Made by a program: the position numbers and the translations under genes. A stretch of 64,000 nucleotides of DNA from Chitiniphilus eburneus (lineage in GTDB: Bacteria > Pseudomonadota > Gammaproteobacteria > Burkholderiales > Chitinibacteraceae), in the NCBI RefSeq assembly GCF_005048205.1, contig NZ_SUMF01000005.1:62001-126000 (forward strand), read 5' to 3'. Positions 56,182 to 64,000 of the stretch are shown piece by piece (position 1 is the first letter of the stretch; every line of letters starts with the position of its first letter). The notes beneath the pieces were generated by a model that saw only the letters and a program-made list of their open reading frames with translations, was not told the DNA's origin and searched no databases.

Positions 56182-56346
56182 GGCGTGTCGTCACCTGTTT
56201 CGCGGCAGCCCTGCGGGTTCGGTGAATTTCGGGCGCCGCGCGGCGTCGCCGGCCGCTTGCGGTATCCATACCGCCGCGCGTCCAGCGCCTGGCACGGCAT
56301 TCCGAACTGCACCGAACGCTGTCGTGAAACAGGTGACGACACGCCC
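56181..56346. mobile_element. Family 1 inverted-repeat element, copy 4
   Basis: 166 bp, with the same length and nearly the same interior as copy 2, but its ends carry the GTCACCT version (left GGGCGTGTCGTCACCTGTTT, right its complement over 21 bases). TA flanks both sides (56179-56180, 56347-56348), and TA plus the first G forms the stop codon of the HD-GYP gene. Its right end is 35 nt from the convergent murJ stop. Confidence 0.82.
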
Positions 56347-56380
56347 TAAACCCCCGGCCAAGGTTTGAAGCCCCGTCAGC

Positions 56381-57919
56381 TCACCCCACCGCCCTGCGGG
56401 AAAAATCCCTGGGGCGGAAGCCCAGCAGGGCCAGGGCACCGAAATAGGCGGCGATGCCGGCGGTGACCAGCAGCCCCAGCATCGCCAGCCGCAGCGGCAT
56501 GCGGCCGCTGTCGAAGGCGGGCAGCAGCCACATGGTGAGCAGCAGCGCCCCGGCCATGGCCAGTACCGCGATCACGAGCTTGCCGAAGAACACCTTCCAG
56601 CCCGGCTGCGGGGTGAAGATGCCGTGGTGGCGCAACTGGCGGTAGAGCAGGCCGGCGTTCAGGCAGGCCGCCAGGCCGATCGACAGCGCCAGCCCCGCGT
56701 GATGCAACTGCCAGACGAAGGCCAGGTTCATCAGTTGGGTGGCGGTCAGCGTCACCAGCGCAATCTTCACCGGCGTCTTGATGTTCTGCCGTGCGTAGAA
56801 GCCGGGAGCCAGGATTTTTACCAGGATCAGCCCCACCAGCCCGACGGTATAGGCCACCAGCGCCTGTTGCGTCATCAGCGCATCGTGCGCGGTGAACGCC
56901 TTGTACTGGAACAGTGCCACGGTCAGCGGGCCCGAAATCACCGCCATCCCCACGGCGGAGGGCAACGCCAGCAGCAGCGACAGGCGCAGGCCCCAGTCGA
57001 GCAGGCGCGAGTATTCGGCGCTGTCGTTACTGGCGTGGCTCTTGGAAAGCGAGGGCAGCAGGATGGTCCCCAGCGCCACGCCGAGCACCCCGGTGGGAAA
57101 CTCCATCAGCCGGTCGGCGTAATACATCCACGACACCGAACCGGACACCAGGAACGACGCGAAGATGGTGTTGATGATCAGCGACACCTGACTGACCGAC
57201 ACCCCCAGGATGGCCGGGCCCATCTGCCGCATCACGCGCCAGACGCCGGCATCCTTGAGGTCGAGGCGCGGCAGCACCAGCATGCCGATGCGCTTGAGCG
57301 TGGGAAACTGCCACACCAGTTGCAACACGCCGCCCACCACCACGCCCCAGGCCAGCGCCAGGATCGGCGGATTGAAATAAGGCGCGAACAGCAGCGCGAA
57401 CGCGATCATCGACACATTGAGCAGCGTGGGCACGAACGCCGGCACCGAGAAGCGGTTCCAGGTGTTGAGTACCGCGCCAACGAGCGACGACAGCGAGATG
57501 AGCAGGATGTAGGGAAAGGTGATGCGCAGCATGTCCACGGTCAGCGCGAACTTCTGCGGCTCGTTGCTGAAGCCCGGCGCCGAAATCCACACCACCACCG
57601 GCGCGGCGATCATGCCGACCACGGTCACCAGCGCCAGCACCAGCGTCAGCGTGCCCGCCACGTGGGCGAAGAATGCCCGGCTGGCCTCTTCGCCACGCTG
57701 GTTCTTGTATTCGGCCAGGATCGGTACGAAAGCCTGGGAGAAGGCGCCTTCGGCGAAAATGCGGCGCAGCATGTTGGGCAGCTTCTGGGCCACGAAGAAG
57801 GCATCGGTGGCCAGGCCGGCGCCGAAGATCCGGGCGATCAGCACATCCCGGACAAAACCCAGCACGCGGGATATCATCGTCATCGAACTGACTGCGGCCA
57901 GCGACTTGAGCAGATTCAT
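56381..57919 (-). CDS. murJ: Lipid II flippase MurJ
   Basis: 512-residue MOP-superfamily membrane protein that flips the peptidoglycan precursor lipid II. About 14 helices are predicted. The N-terminus [20 protein letters not shown] then [14 protein letters not shown] is diagnostic, as are [20 protein letters not shown] and [23 protein letters not shown] 57919 gives the standard start; the frame extends to 57973 without homology. It is divergent from rpsT, a neighbourhood conserved in betaproteobacteria. Confidence 0.96.
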   Translation of the reverse strand: MNLLKSLAAVSSMTMISRVLGFVRDVLIARIFGAGLATDAFFVAQKLPNMLRRIFAEGAFSQAFVPILAEYKNQRGEEASRAFFAHVAGTLTLVLALVTVVGMIAAPVVVWISAPGFSNEPQKFALTVDMLRITFPYILLISLSSLVGAVLNTWNRFSVPAFVPTLLNVSMIAFALLFAPYFNPPILALAWGVVVGGVLQLVWQFPTLKRIGMLVLPRLDLKDAGVWRVMRQMGPAILGVSVSQVSLIINTIFASFLVSGSVSWMYYADRLMEFPTGVLGVALGTILLPSLSKSHASNDSAEYSRLLDWGLRLSLLLALPSAVGMAVISGPLTVALFQYKAFTAHDALMTQQALVAYTVGLVGLILVKILAPGFYARQNIKTPVKIALVTLTATQLMNLAFVWQLHHAGLALSIGLAACLNAGLLYRQLRHHGIFTPQPGWKVFFGKLVIAVLAMAGALLLTMWLLPAFDSGRMPLRLAMLGLLVTAGIAAYFGALALLGFRPRDFSRRAVG

Positions 57920-58086
57920 GTACGCCACTTCGTTTGCGCGAAAGCGGCATGTTAACCAGTTTCGCCGGTGCACGCAGAGCTTGCATCGGCCAGGCCGATT
58001 GCTGTACCATCCGCCGTTTCCGAATTGACTTGCCCGGCGCCTAAGGCTTCGGGTGTTCAGACCCCACAGCTTCAGGAGTTTTATAA

Positions 58087-58353
58087 ATGGCTAACAGCGC
58101 ACAAGCTCGCAAGCGTGCTCGTCAGGCAGAAGTAACCCGCCAGCACAATGCCAGCCAGCGTTCGGCTTTCCGTACCGCGGTCAAGAAGGTGCTGAAGGCA
58201 ATTGAAGGTGGCGACAAGACCGCTGCCCAAACCGTATACCAGGAATCGGTCAGCATCATCGACCGCATCGCCGACAAGAAGATCTTCCACAAGAACAAGG
58301 CCGCTCGCCACAAGAGCCGCCTGTCCGCCGCCATCAAGTCGATGGCTGCCTAA
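58087..58353 (+). CDS. rpsT: 30S ribosomal protein S20
   Basis: 88-residue small basic ribosomal protein that binds 16S rRNA. Family sequence [20 protein letters not shown] then [20 protein letters not shown], ending [19 protein letters not shown] good RBS (CAGGAG, 12 nt upstream) precedes the ATG. It is monocistronic with a terminator. Confidence 0.98.
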   Translation: MANSAQARKRARQAEVTRQHNASQRSAFRTAVKKVLKAIEGGDKTAAQTVYQESVSIIDRIADKKIFHKNKAARHKSRLSAAIKSMAA

Positions 58354-58378
58354 GCAGTTCGGAAGCTTCAATGAAAAA

Positions 58379-58401
58379 CCCCGGTTCGCCGGGGTTTTTT
58401 T
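58379..58401 (+). terminator. Terminator after rpsT
   Basis: CCCCGG-TTCG-CCGGGG stem-loop with AAAAA before and seven T residues after, 25 nt past the stop codon. Confidence 0.93.
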
Positions 58402-58525
58402 GTTGCCTGTGGCAACCGTTTCATTCAACCCGTTTCATCCAGGACTGGGCGCTTGCGTCACTGCATGAACGATCGATCGGCGTGCCGCCGGATCGAAGGC
58501 CGGCCGCAGGTCCGCCGCCTGTCGT

Positions 58526-58879
58526 TCATACCCTGCGTCGTGTCGTCAGGCGGAACGACGACATGATGCGGCGATAGTCCTCTTCCTCCAGGCACCACCA
58601 CATTTCGTCTTCCTCGCCTTCCTGCCAGTTGGCGGTGATGCGCGTATACCGACCCAGTTCGTTCCAGATGCCGGCCGCCAGGCGCTCCAGGCACCAGACC
58701 GGGCTTTCGCTGCGCATGGAGCGCTCTGCCTCGATGGCGGCCAGGCACATGCCTCCACCCAACGGTTGCCGGATCAGGCGGATCACACGTGTCCCCAGCG
58801 CCGATACCGCCTGGGCGGCCGCGCCTGCCTCGTGCTGCGACAATGGGGCGATGCTGAGATAGATCTGGGCTTGGCTCAT
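58526..58879 (-). CDS. Hypothetical small acidic protein
   Basis: 117-residue protein I do not recognise. It has no signal peptide or membrane helix. It begins SQAQIYLSIAPLSQHEAGAA, with a beta strand then helix pattern, and has a Trp/Glu-rich acidic stretch (NWQEGEEDEMWWCLEEEDYR) near the C-terminus. Codon use looks like that of neighbouring genes, which supports it being real. The start has only a weak RBS. It is divergent from the response-regulator gene. Confidence 0.6.
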   Translation of the reverse strand: MSQAQIYLSIAPLSQHEAGAAAQAVSALGTRVIRLIRQPLGGGMCLAAIEAERSMRSESPVWCLERLAAGIWNELGRYTRITANWQEGEEDEMWWCLEEEDYRRIMSSFRLTTRRRV

Positions 58880-59155
58880 GGGGTGGACCTGTGCTCAGGG
58901 AAACGGGCGCGGCGGGCAGGCGCGAAGCCTGGGCGAAGGGGAGGGCGCGATTTCACGATGTCCGCCTTGCTGCCTGCATTCCGGTTTTCATGTGCTGCAC
59001 CGCCGGCTATGACTGAGTAGGCGATAGTGTATCCGCCTCTGCGTTGCCGTGGTATGGCCCGAATATCCGGTGGCCGGCCGGCCATTCCCGGCGTCGCCCT
59101 GAGCACGCGGCTGTGTTAGATTTGCCCAACCTCCGTAAGCAAAGGCCGCCTGACC
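58880..59155. other. Divergent promoter region
   Basis: 276 nt between the small hypothetical gene and the response-regulator gene. I see no ORF, repeat or strong promoter match. Confidence 0.4.
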
Positions 59156-60271
59156 ATGCAAGTCGCCAACGAGCTAGCGCCACTGCCCCGCATCCTGGTC
59201 GTGGACGATTCCCGCATCGTCCGGGCCACGGTGAAGAAACACCTTGGCGATCAGTTCGACGTGGTGGAGGCGGCGGATGGCGAGGCCGGCTGGCAGAAGC
59301 TGCTGGCCGATGCCGACATCCAGCTGCTGCTGTCCGACCTGACCATGCCGGAACTGGATGGCCTGGGCCTGCTGGCGCGCGTGCGTGCGGCCGGAGAGCC
59401 GCGCCTGCGGCAACTGCCCATCATCATCATTTCCGGTGAAGAAGACGAAGCCACACGCCTGCACTGCGTCGAATGCGGTGCCAGCGATTTCGTCACCAAA
59501 TCCACCGACCGTGCCGAGATGCTGGCGCGCGTACGCGCCAACATCGAGCGCGCCGCCAATCTCCAGGCGCTGGAGAGCAGCCGCACCGAGGCGGCCCGCT
59601 CCGCCACGCATCATCCGGCCACCGGCGCCGGCACGCAGCACCTGCTCACCCTCCAGACCGAACAGGCGCTGGCCTTCGCCCGTCGCCACCAGAGCGATGT
59701 AACGGTGGTGCTGATCGAGATCGATCATTTCCAGGCATTGTCCGACAAGCTGGGTGCACGCGTGGTCGAGCAGATGCTCGGCTTGCTCACCAAGCACCTG
59801 GCGGTCAAGTTGCGGCGCGAAGATACCCTGGCGCTGGTGGAAGGCGCTCGCTTCGCCGTGGTGTCGCCCGGCACCACGCTGACCGAGGCCCGGGTGCTGG
59901 CGGAACGGTTGCGCCAGACCATCGCCAACGCGCGGATCAACTTCCGGGGCGAGCAGTTGCAGGTGACGGCCAGCCTGGCCGTGGCCAATTCCCGCGAGGA
60001 CGCCAACGAGGATGCCGCCGCGCTGATCACCAGCGCCAGTGATCGGCTCTACGCCACCCCGGGCGAGAATCGGGTGGTGGCCCCGGACGATATGCCGATC
60101 GCTCCCGCGCCCACCCTGGGCGAAGCCCTGCTGATGCTGCACAACGGGCAGATCGACGCCCTGCGTCCGCATCTGCCGGGGCTGATGGCCGTGCTGGCGC
60201 CCCTGATCACGCTGGCCAACGACGAACTGCAACTGGGCTGGTCGCTGGATAGCCTGCCTCGGCAGCATTGA
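59156..60271 (+). CDS. Response regulator with degenerate GGDEF domain
   Basis: 371-residue protein. A receiver domain (about 10-130) has the acidic pair in ILVVDDSRIV, phosphoacceptor Asp61 (SDLTMPELDG) and Lys in VTKST. A GGDEF-fold domain follows (about 165-310), but the signature is E229-G-A-R-F233 in place of GGDEF, so it lacks the catalytic acidic residues and is unlikely to make c-di-GMP. A helical tail of about 50 residues ends the protein. It may act as a phosphorylation-controlled adaptor or GTP/c-di-GMP sensor. A short terminator follows. Confidence 0.82.
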   Translation: MQVANELAPLPRILVVDDSRIVRATVKKHLGDQFDVVEAADGEAGWQKLLADADIQLLLSDLTMPELDGLGLLARVRAAGEPRLRQLPIIIISGEEDEATRLHCVECGASDFVTKSTDRAEMLARVRANIERAANLQALESSRTEAARSATHHPATGAGTQHLLTLQTEQALAFARRHQSDVTVVLIEIDHFQALSDKLGARVVEQMLGLLTKHLAVKLRREDTLALVEGARFAVVSPGTTLTEARVLAERLRQTIANARINFRGEQLQVTASLAVANSREDANEDAAALITSASDRLYATPGENRVVAPDDMPIAPAPTLGEALLMLHNGQIDALRPHLPGLMAVLAPLITLANDELQLGWSLDSLPRQH

Positions 60272-60286
60272 CGGGCTGTGTGTTTT

Positions 60287-60304
60287 GCGCCCACCGGGCG
60301 CTTT
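60287..60304 (+). terminator. Short terminator after the response-regulator gene
   Basis: GCGCCC-ACC-GGGCGC stem followed by TTT, 15 nt after the stop codon. The T-run is short, so strength is uncertain. Confidence 0.55.
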
Positions 60305-60588
60305 CCTCGAACTAATACCAGTGCCCCCGCTGCCGGGATGTCAGGCAGCGCGCCTCGGTTTGCCCTGAATAGAGTGCATCACCGCAATGGGATGCACATT
60401 TGTAAGCCGGCACGCATCGCCGCCACGGAACAGGTATTCCGGGCGGCGTTTTCATTTCGGGCATCGATCGGATTTTGCGCAAACTGGCATGCCCTGATGC
60501 GCGCGCCGCGCGCAAGGATGCGGCCTGCGGCACTTTTCGGCACAGCTTGTCGCAATGCGCCCAAGGGCTGGCGCCGGCATCAAATTAC

Positions 60589-60604
60589 TGTGATTCTCAT
60601 CACT
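60589..60604. promoter_or_regulatory. CRP/FNR-like palindrome
   Basis: TGTGA-TTCTCA-TCACT matches the CRP consensus TGTGA-N6-TCACA at 9 of 10 positions and also resembles an FNR site. No clear target gene starts just downstream; the nearest is the TetR gene 310 nt away. Confidence 0.35.
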
Positions 60605-60867
60605 TATTGTGCGATAACTCTTCATTGTTCAGTATGGATGGATAAAAATTGAACTTTGAGAATGTTTGTAATGTTTACGTATCCATTACAGATATTCATA
60701 TTGCATACTTGCAGGGCCGTTACCTGAGCCAGGCGAAACGACGGGTTTTCGGGCCGTTGAAAGGTCATACCGCAATGGGCGCAAAGACGCCTTTCGTGAA
60801 GATAATGCTTTTAAAAACAAACGTTCCAGTCCGTATGTGCGGCATCAATTTGCCATGGTTGCGGGGG

Positions 60868-60900
60868 ATAACGAAACGTTATAGCCTGACGCCCGTCAGG
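60868..60900. promoter_or_regulatory. Two operator-like palindromes before the TetR gene
   Basis: ATAACG-AAA-CGTTAT (60868-60882) and CCTGACG-CC-CGTCAGG (60885-60900) are perfect inverted repeats just upstream of and touching the RBS of the TetR gene. This is the usual place for an autoregulatory operator. Confidence 0.55.
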
Positions 60901-60913
60901 TAGAATTCATGTC

Positions 60914-61534
60914 ATGGCTACACAATCCGAACGTTCATTCCTTACTCAGAATCGCCTGGTCAAGGCCACCATCGACATCCTGGTCGAGCAGGGGTATGCC
61001 GCTTTGGGCGAGCAACGCATCTGCATGCGCGCCGGCGTCAGCCGGGGTGCGTTGCGTCATCATTACCCGCAGGGTCGTTACGACCTGCTGCCCAACGTGG
61101 TGGAAAGCCTGCTGGACGACGAAGCCACCCGCATGGCTTCGCTGGGGCCGCTTAGTGCCAAGGAGCGGTTGTATCTCATGCTCTATGGCCTGATGGCCAT
61201 GCCGCACCGGCAGGTTTCGGTGGCGATCCTGGAGATCTGGATGGCGGCGCGCGGCGATGCCAAGCTCGCCCGTTGCACCAAGTCGATCTTCGACGACGTG
61301 CTGACCCGGCTCTTCGGACACGCACCCGGCCAGCCGGCCGATGCCGAAGAACTGGCGCTGCGCTGCCTGTTGCATGGCGCGACACTGCATCGCTTCTCTT
61401 CGGACTACAACAGCGAAACCCTGCAACAGTCGGTGCGCTGGATGCTCGATCGACTCGATCCGCCGCCCAAGGTGGACGAGTTGCTCGCGGCGTGGCTTGA
61501 AAGCGCCGTCAAGGCTGAGCCCGCCCTGGCCTGA
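60914..61534 (+). CDS. TetR-family transcriptional regulator
   Basis: 206-residue repressor-type regulator. The N-terminal HTH is RLVKATIDILVEQGYAALGE then RICMRAGVSRGALRHHYPQG, with the typical HHYP recognition-helix end. The C-terminal ligand domain is not assignable (LYGLMAMPHRQVSVAILEIW, LRCLLHGATLHRFSSDYNSE). AGGTAG precedes the ATG, and ATG 60909 is out of frame. Two palindromes overlap the promoter and RBS region, suggesting autorepression. It is monocistronic, so target genes are unknown. Confidence 0.87.
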   Translation: MATQSERSFLTQNRLVKATIDILVEQGYAALGEQRICMRAGVSRGALRHHYPQGRYDLLPNVVESLLDDEATRMASLGPLSAKERLYLMLYGLMAMPHRQVSVAILEIWMAARGDAKLARCTKSIFDDVLTRLFGHAPGQPADAEELALRCLLHGATLHRFSSDYNSETLQQSVRWMLDRLDPPPKVDELLAAWLESAVKAEPALA

Positions 61535-61560
61535 GGCACGGTGGACTGCCCGCATGAAAA

Positions 61561-61586
61561 ACGGCGCCCTTTCGGCGCCGTTTTTT
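61561..61586. terminator. Bidirectional terminator between TetR gene and nadE
   Basis: ACGGCGCC-CTTTC-GGCGCCGT stem-loop with AAAA before and six T residues after, between converging genes. Confidence 0.88.
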
Positions 61587-61608
61587 GTCCGCAGGGCGGG
61601 CAGGGAGA

Positions 61609-63222
61609 TCAGGAAGCCCAGCGATTGGTGATCGGCATGCGCCAGTCGCGGCCGAATGCGCGGTGCGTCACCCGTGGCCCGACCGGCGCCTGCCGCCGCT
61701 TGTATTCGTTCACCTTCAGCAGCCACACCACGCGGTTCACGTCCGCCTCGCTATAGCCGCGCGCGACGATCTCGGCCCGGGAAACGTTTTCCTCCACGTA
61801 GGCGGCGAGGATGGCGTCGAGGATCTCGTACGGCGGCAGACTGTCCTGGTCCACCTGGTCCGGCCGCAGTTCGGCAGAGGGCGGGCGGGTGATGATACGT
61901 TCCGGGATGACCGCGCCACCGGGAAAGGCATGGCTGCGGTTGCGCCATTCGGAAAGCTGGTAGACCAGCGTCTTGGCCACGTCCTTCAGCACCGCGTAGC
62001 CGCCCGCCATGTCGCCGTAGAGTGTGGCGTAGCCGGTGGTCATCTCGCTCTTGTTGCCGGTGGTGAGCACCAGCCGCCCGCTCTTGTTCGACATCGCCAT
62101 CAGCAGCGTGCCCCGAATGCGGCTTTGCAGGTTCTCCTCGCTGGTATCGGGCGCGGTGCCGGCGAAGGCGGGCGCCAGCCCGGCCATGAAGGCCTCGTAG
62201 ATCGGCCAGATTTCGATCTCCGAGTACTGGCACCCCAGCAGCCCGATCATCTCGCGCGAATCGTCCACGCTGATGTCGGCGGTGTAGCGCGACGGCATCA
62301 TCACCGCGTGCACCTTGTTGGCGCCAAGCGCATCGCAGGCGATGGCCAGCGTCAGGCCGCTGTCGATCCCGCCCGACAGCCCCAGCAGCACGCCGGGGAA
62401 GCCGTTCTTGCCGATATAGTCGCGCACGCCCAGCACCAGCGCGCGGTAGATGCTTTCCAGCTCATCGGGCGCGGGTGCCTGCTTGCCAGGCAGCAGGTCG
62501 CCGCCGGAGAACTCGACCAGCTCGAGCGCCGGCTCGAACGCGGGCAGTTCGGCCACCACGCGGCAATCGCGGTTCATGGCGAACGAATGCCCATCGAACA
62601 CCAGTTCGTCCTGGCCGCCCACCATGTTCACGTAGATCGCCGGCACGCCGGTTTCCTCCACGCGCTGCGCCAGTACCTGGTGCCGCGTCGATTGCTTGGC
62701 CTTGTGATAGGGCGAAGCATTGAGCACCAGCAACAGCTCGGCGCCATCGTCGTGCGCGGCGGCGGCCGGGTCCACTTCCCAGATGTCCTCGCAGATCAGC
62801 ACGCCCACGCGGCAGCCATCCTGCTCGAACACCAGCGGCGCGGCGCCCGGCGTGAAATAGCGCACCTCGTCGAACACCGCGTCGTTGGGCAGCAGCATCT
62901 TTTCGTAGCGGCCCAGCACATTGCCGTCCCGGATTACCGTGGCGGCATTGAAACGCTCGTCGCCCGCTGCGTAGGGATGGCCGACCACCAGCGTGATGTC
63001 GTCCACCTCGTCGATCAGGCGGCCGATCGCGGTGGCGCAGTCCTTGAGGAAGGCCGGCCGCAGCAACAGATCCTCGGGCGGGTAGCCGGTCAGTGCCAGC
63101 TCGGGTGTGACCAGGATATCCGCGCCGCGCGCGCGCGCATCGCGGGCGGCGGCGAGGATCAGGTCGAGATTGCCGGCGAGGTCGCCGACCAGGGGGTTGA
63201 ACTGGGCGAGGGCGATGCGCAT
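61609..63222 (-). CDS. nadE: Glutamine-dependent NAD+ synthetase
   Basis: 537-residue enzyme that amidates deamido-NAD to NAD+, the last step of NAD synthesis. The N-terminal nitrilase-like glutaminase has the Glu-Lys-Cys triad region (LVTPELALTGYPPE with Glu41, GRYEKMLLPN, GVLICEDIWE). The C-terminal synthetase has the PP-loop LGLSGGIDSGLTLAIACDAL and LTTGNKSEMTTGYATLYGDM. ATG 63222 gives the family start MRIALAQFNPLVGDLAGN; the RBS is poor. Confidence 0.96.
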   Translation of the reverse strand: MRIALAQFNPLVGDLAGNLDLILAAARDARARGADILVTPELALTGYPPEDLLLRPAFLKDCATAIGRLIDEVDDITLVVGHPYAAGDERFNAATVIRDGNVLGRYEKMLLPNDAVFDEVRYFTPGAAPLVFEQDGCRVGVLICEDIWEVDPAAAAHDDGAELLLVLNASPYHKAKQSTRHQVLAQRVEETGVPAIYVNMVGGQDELVFDGHSFAMNRDCRVVAELPAFEPALELVEFSGGDLLPGKQAPAPDELESIYRALVLGVRDYIGKNGFPGVLLGLSGGIDSGLTLAIACDALGANKVHAVMMPSRYTADISVDDSREMIGLLGCQYSEIEIWPIYEAFMAGLAPAFAGTAPDTSEENLQSRIRGTLLMAMSNKSGRLVLTTGNKSEMTTGYATLYGDMAGGYAVLKDVAKTLVYQLSEWRNRSHAFPGGAVIPERIITRPPSAELRPDQVDQDSLPPYEILDAILAAYVEENVSRAEIVARGYSEADVNRVVWLLKVNEYKRRQAPVGPRVTHRAFGRDWRMPITNRWAS

Positions 63223-63333
63223 GGAAAGGGCCGATCTACGGAAAACCTCGATTTTAGCAGCGCGCACCCACGCGTAGCGCCACAAGGTGGGCCGGCCCCG
63301 GCGGGACGGAAACCGCAGCCGGGGCCGGGGGCG

Positions 63334-64000
63334 TCAACCGGCCAGGCACTTGTTCCGGGCCTGGTCGGGATCGAGGTTGCGGATGGTGATGTAGAACTGC
63401 TGGCAGACCTGGGGGCCGGTCGCCGGCCAGCGTAGCTGGCAGTTGTTCAGCGCGGCGTCCGGATCACCCAGCGGCTGCGCCGCCATGGCGACCTGCCAGC
63501 AGGCGGCGGTCAGATCCTGTCCCATCACGCGGATACCGGCGGCGTCCGCCTGCTTCTGGTCGCCGCCGTATTGCTTGGGATCGGCGGCGTACCAGATGTA
63601 ACTGGGGTGGTTGGCGCCGATGGCCTGCACCGTACGGCCGGCAACGGGCGAGAACCGGGTCAGCCCCAGCACCTTGATCGCGGGTAGCTGGTACTGCTGC
63701 GCCAGCCATTGCCGCGCCGGGCCGCCGAACGCCACCAGCGGGCGCGCCACGCCGTCGGCGCCGGCGGTCCACTGCCCGAGCAGCGATACGGTGTAGTCGC
63801 TGAAGTCGTCGTACACCCCTTCGAGCGAGCCACCGGCGCTGGCGGGCGCGGCAATGGGCGCGATATCGACGATGGTCTGGTATGGGTCGGTTGCGCTGGA
63901 CGACACCCCGTTGCTCACCAGCAGGCTGGCCCAGCGTCGGGTCGTGGCGGCCAGCAGATAGTCCTGCGTCTGCGTCATCACCGTATCGGGTGGGAAATGC
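63334..64000 (-). CDS. Hypothetical protein, N-terminus outside the window
   Basis: At least 222 codons on the minus strand; the frame stays open to the window edge and reads HFPPDTVMTQTQDYLL, so the start probably lies beyond 64000. Visible sequence is soluble and cysteine-containing (AACWQVAMAA, NNCQLRWPATGPQVCQQF, ARNKCLAG). A four-cysteine C-terminal part could form disulfides in an exported protein, but no signal peptide can be seen here. I do not recognise the family. Confidence 0.6.
   Translation of the reverse strand, partial: HFPPDTVMTQTQDYLLAATTRRWASLLVSNGVSSSATDPYQTIVDIAPIAAPASAGGSLEGVYDDFSDYTVSLLGQWTAGADGVARPLVAFGGPARQWLAQQYQLPAIKVLGLTRFSPVAGRTVQAIGANHPSYIWYAADPKQYGGDQKQADAAGIRVMGQDLTAACWQVAMAAQPLGDPDAALNNCQLRWPATGPQVCQQFYITIRNLDPDQARNKCLAG

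Larger units (their letters stand above)
60272..60867. other. AT-rich intergenic region with hairpin and CRP/FNR-like site
   Basis: About 600 nt without a convincing gene. A second hairpin (CGCCGCC...GGCGGCG, 60418-60448, followed by TTTT) could be a further terminator. A chance-like ORF from 60649 (84 codons, TTG start) lacks family features. The sequence is markedly AT-richer from 60580 to 60700. It may hold the TetR promoter or a small RNA; I cannot show either. Confidence 0.45.

Noticed and set aside
60710-60800. Resemblance to a c-di-GMP riboswitch (CGCAAAG motif)
   Set aside because: Only the short CGCAAAG string matches; the conserved flanking stems and GGCAAACC part of the GEMM-I motif are not present.
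60649-60903. 84-codon ORF with TTG start in the AT-rich gap
   Set aside because: No RBS and no recognisable sequence pattern; it runs into the TetR operator palindromes.

Overview
The window is about 64 kb of GC-rich chromosome, with nearly every base accounted for by ordinary, closely packed genes. Protein sequences and gene order (rpsT divergent from murJ, stand-alone RlmK, an intracellular-looking GH20 hexosaminidase, a PEP-CTERM protein) suggest a betaproteobacterium, most likely a chitin-using member of the Neisseriales. This placement rests on gene content alone.

Layout. 1-6.5 kb: the end of a YbaL-type cation:proton antiporter, a WYL regulator, a chemoreceptor fused to a complete sugar-binding protein, tRNA-Leu(GAG) and an ankyrin protein. 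6.5-17.2 kb: GH20 hexosaminidase, purL, a PEP-CTERM protein, a DUF4870 protein, an orphan branched-chain-amino-acid-type binding protein and coaD. 17.5-19.9 kb: rlmK and a DnaQ-like exonuclease joined to a UvrC/Cho-like GIY-YIG nuclease. 20.1-25.0 kb: kdpFABC, preceded by a 30-residue membrane ORF. 25.1-38.3 kb: a GNAT enzyme and then a type I secretion locus (HlyD-like adaptor, relic of an RTX gene, a low-GC membrane protein, a 2450-residue RTX protein with lipase-like head and FrpC-like self-processing module, HlyB-like ABC exporter). 38.8-42.2 kb: kdpD and kdpE, separated from kdpFABC by the secretion locus. 42.3-51 kb: M16 protease, small membrane protein, mutY, asmA, and a thioesterase/LEA2-lipoprotein/coiled-coil operon. 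51.1-64 kb: a 122-bp tandem repeat, an aromatic/aspartate aminotransferase, a large HD-GYP protein, murJ, rpsT, a response regulator with a degenerate GGDEF domain, a TetR regulator, nadE and an unfinished hypothetical gene.

Two families of small inverted-repeat elements are scattered through the window. Family 1 (four copies: 17210, 38576, 45096, 56181) looks like a MITE. Three copies sit on a TA dinucleotide that is the first two bases of the upstream gene's stop codon, and the element's first G completes TAG. The terminal repeats exist in two versions, and within each copy the two ends always carry the same version. Family 2 (19950, 24263, 38345) carries CCACAGAG-like arms; one copy splits kdpB from kdpC.

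The K+ system appears to be one regulon although its genes are split: a 20-bp motif occurs, with one mismatch, upstream of both kdpF and kdpD, and a direct repeat like the E. coli KdpE site precedes kdpF. The most unusual single protein is the chemoreceptor-binding-protein fusion, whose topology places the sugar-binding domain in the cytoplasm. All identifications come from reading the sequence; no searches were run.
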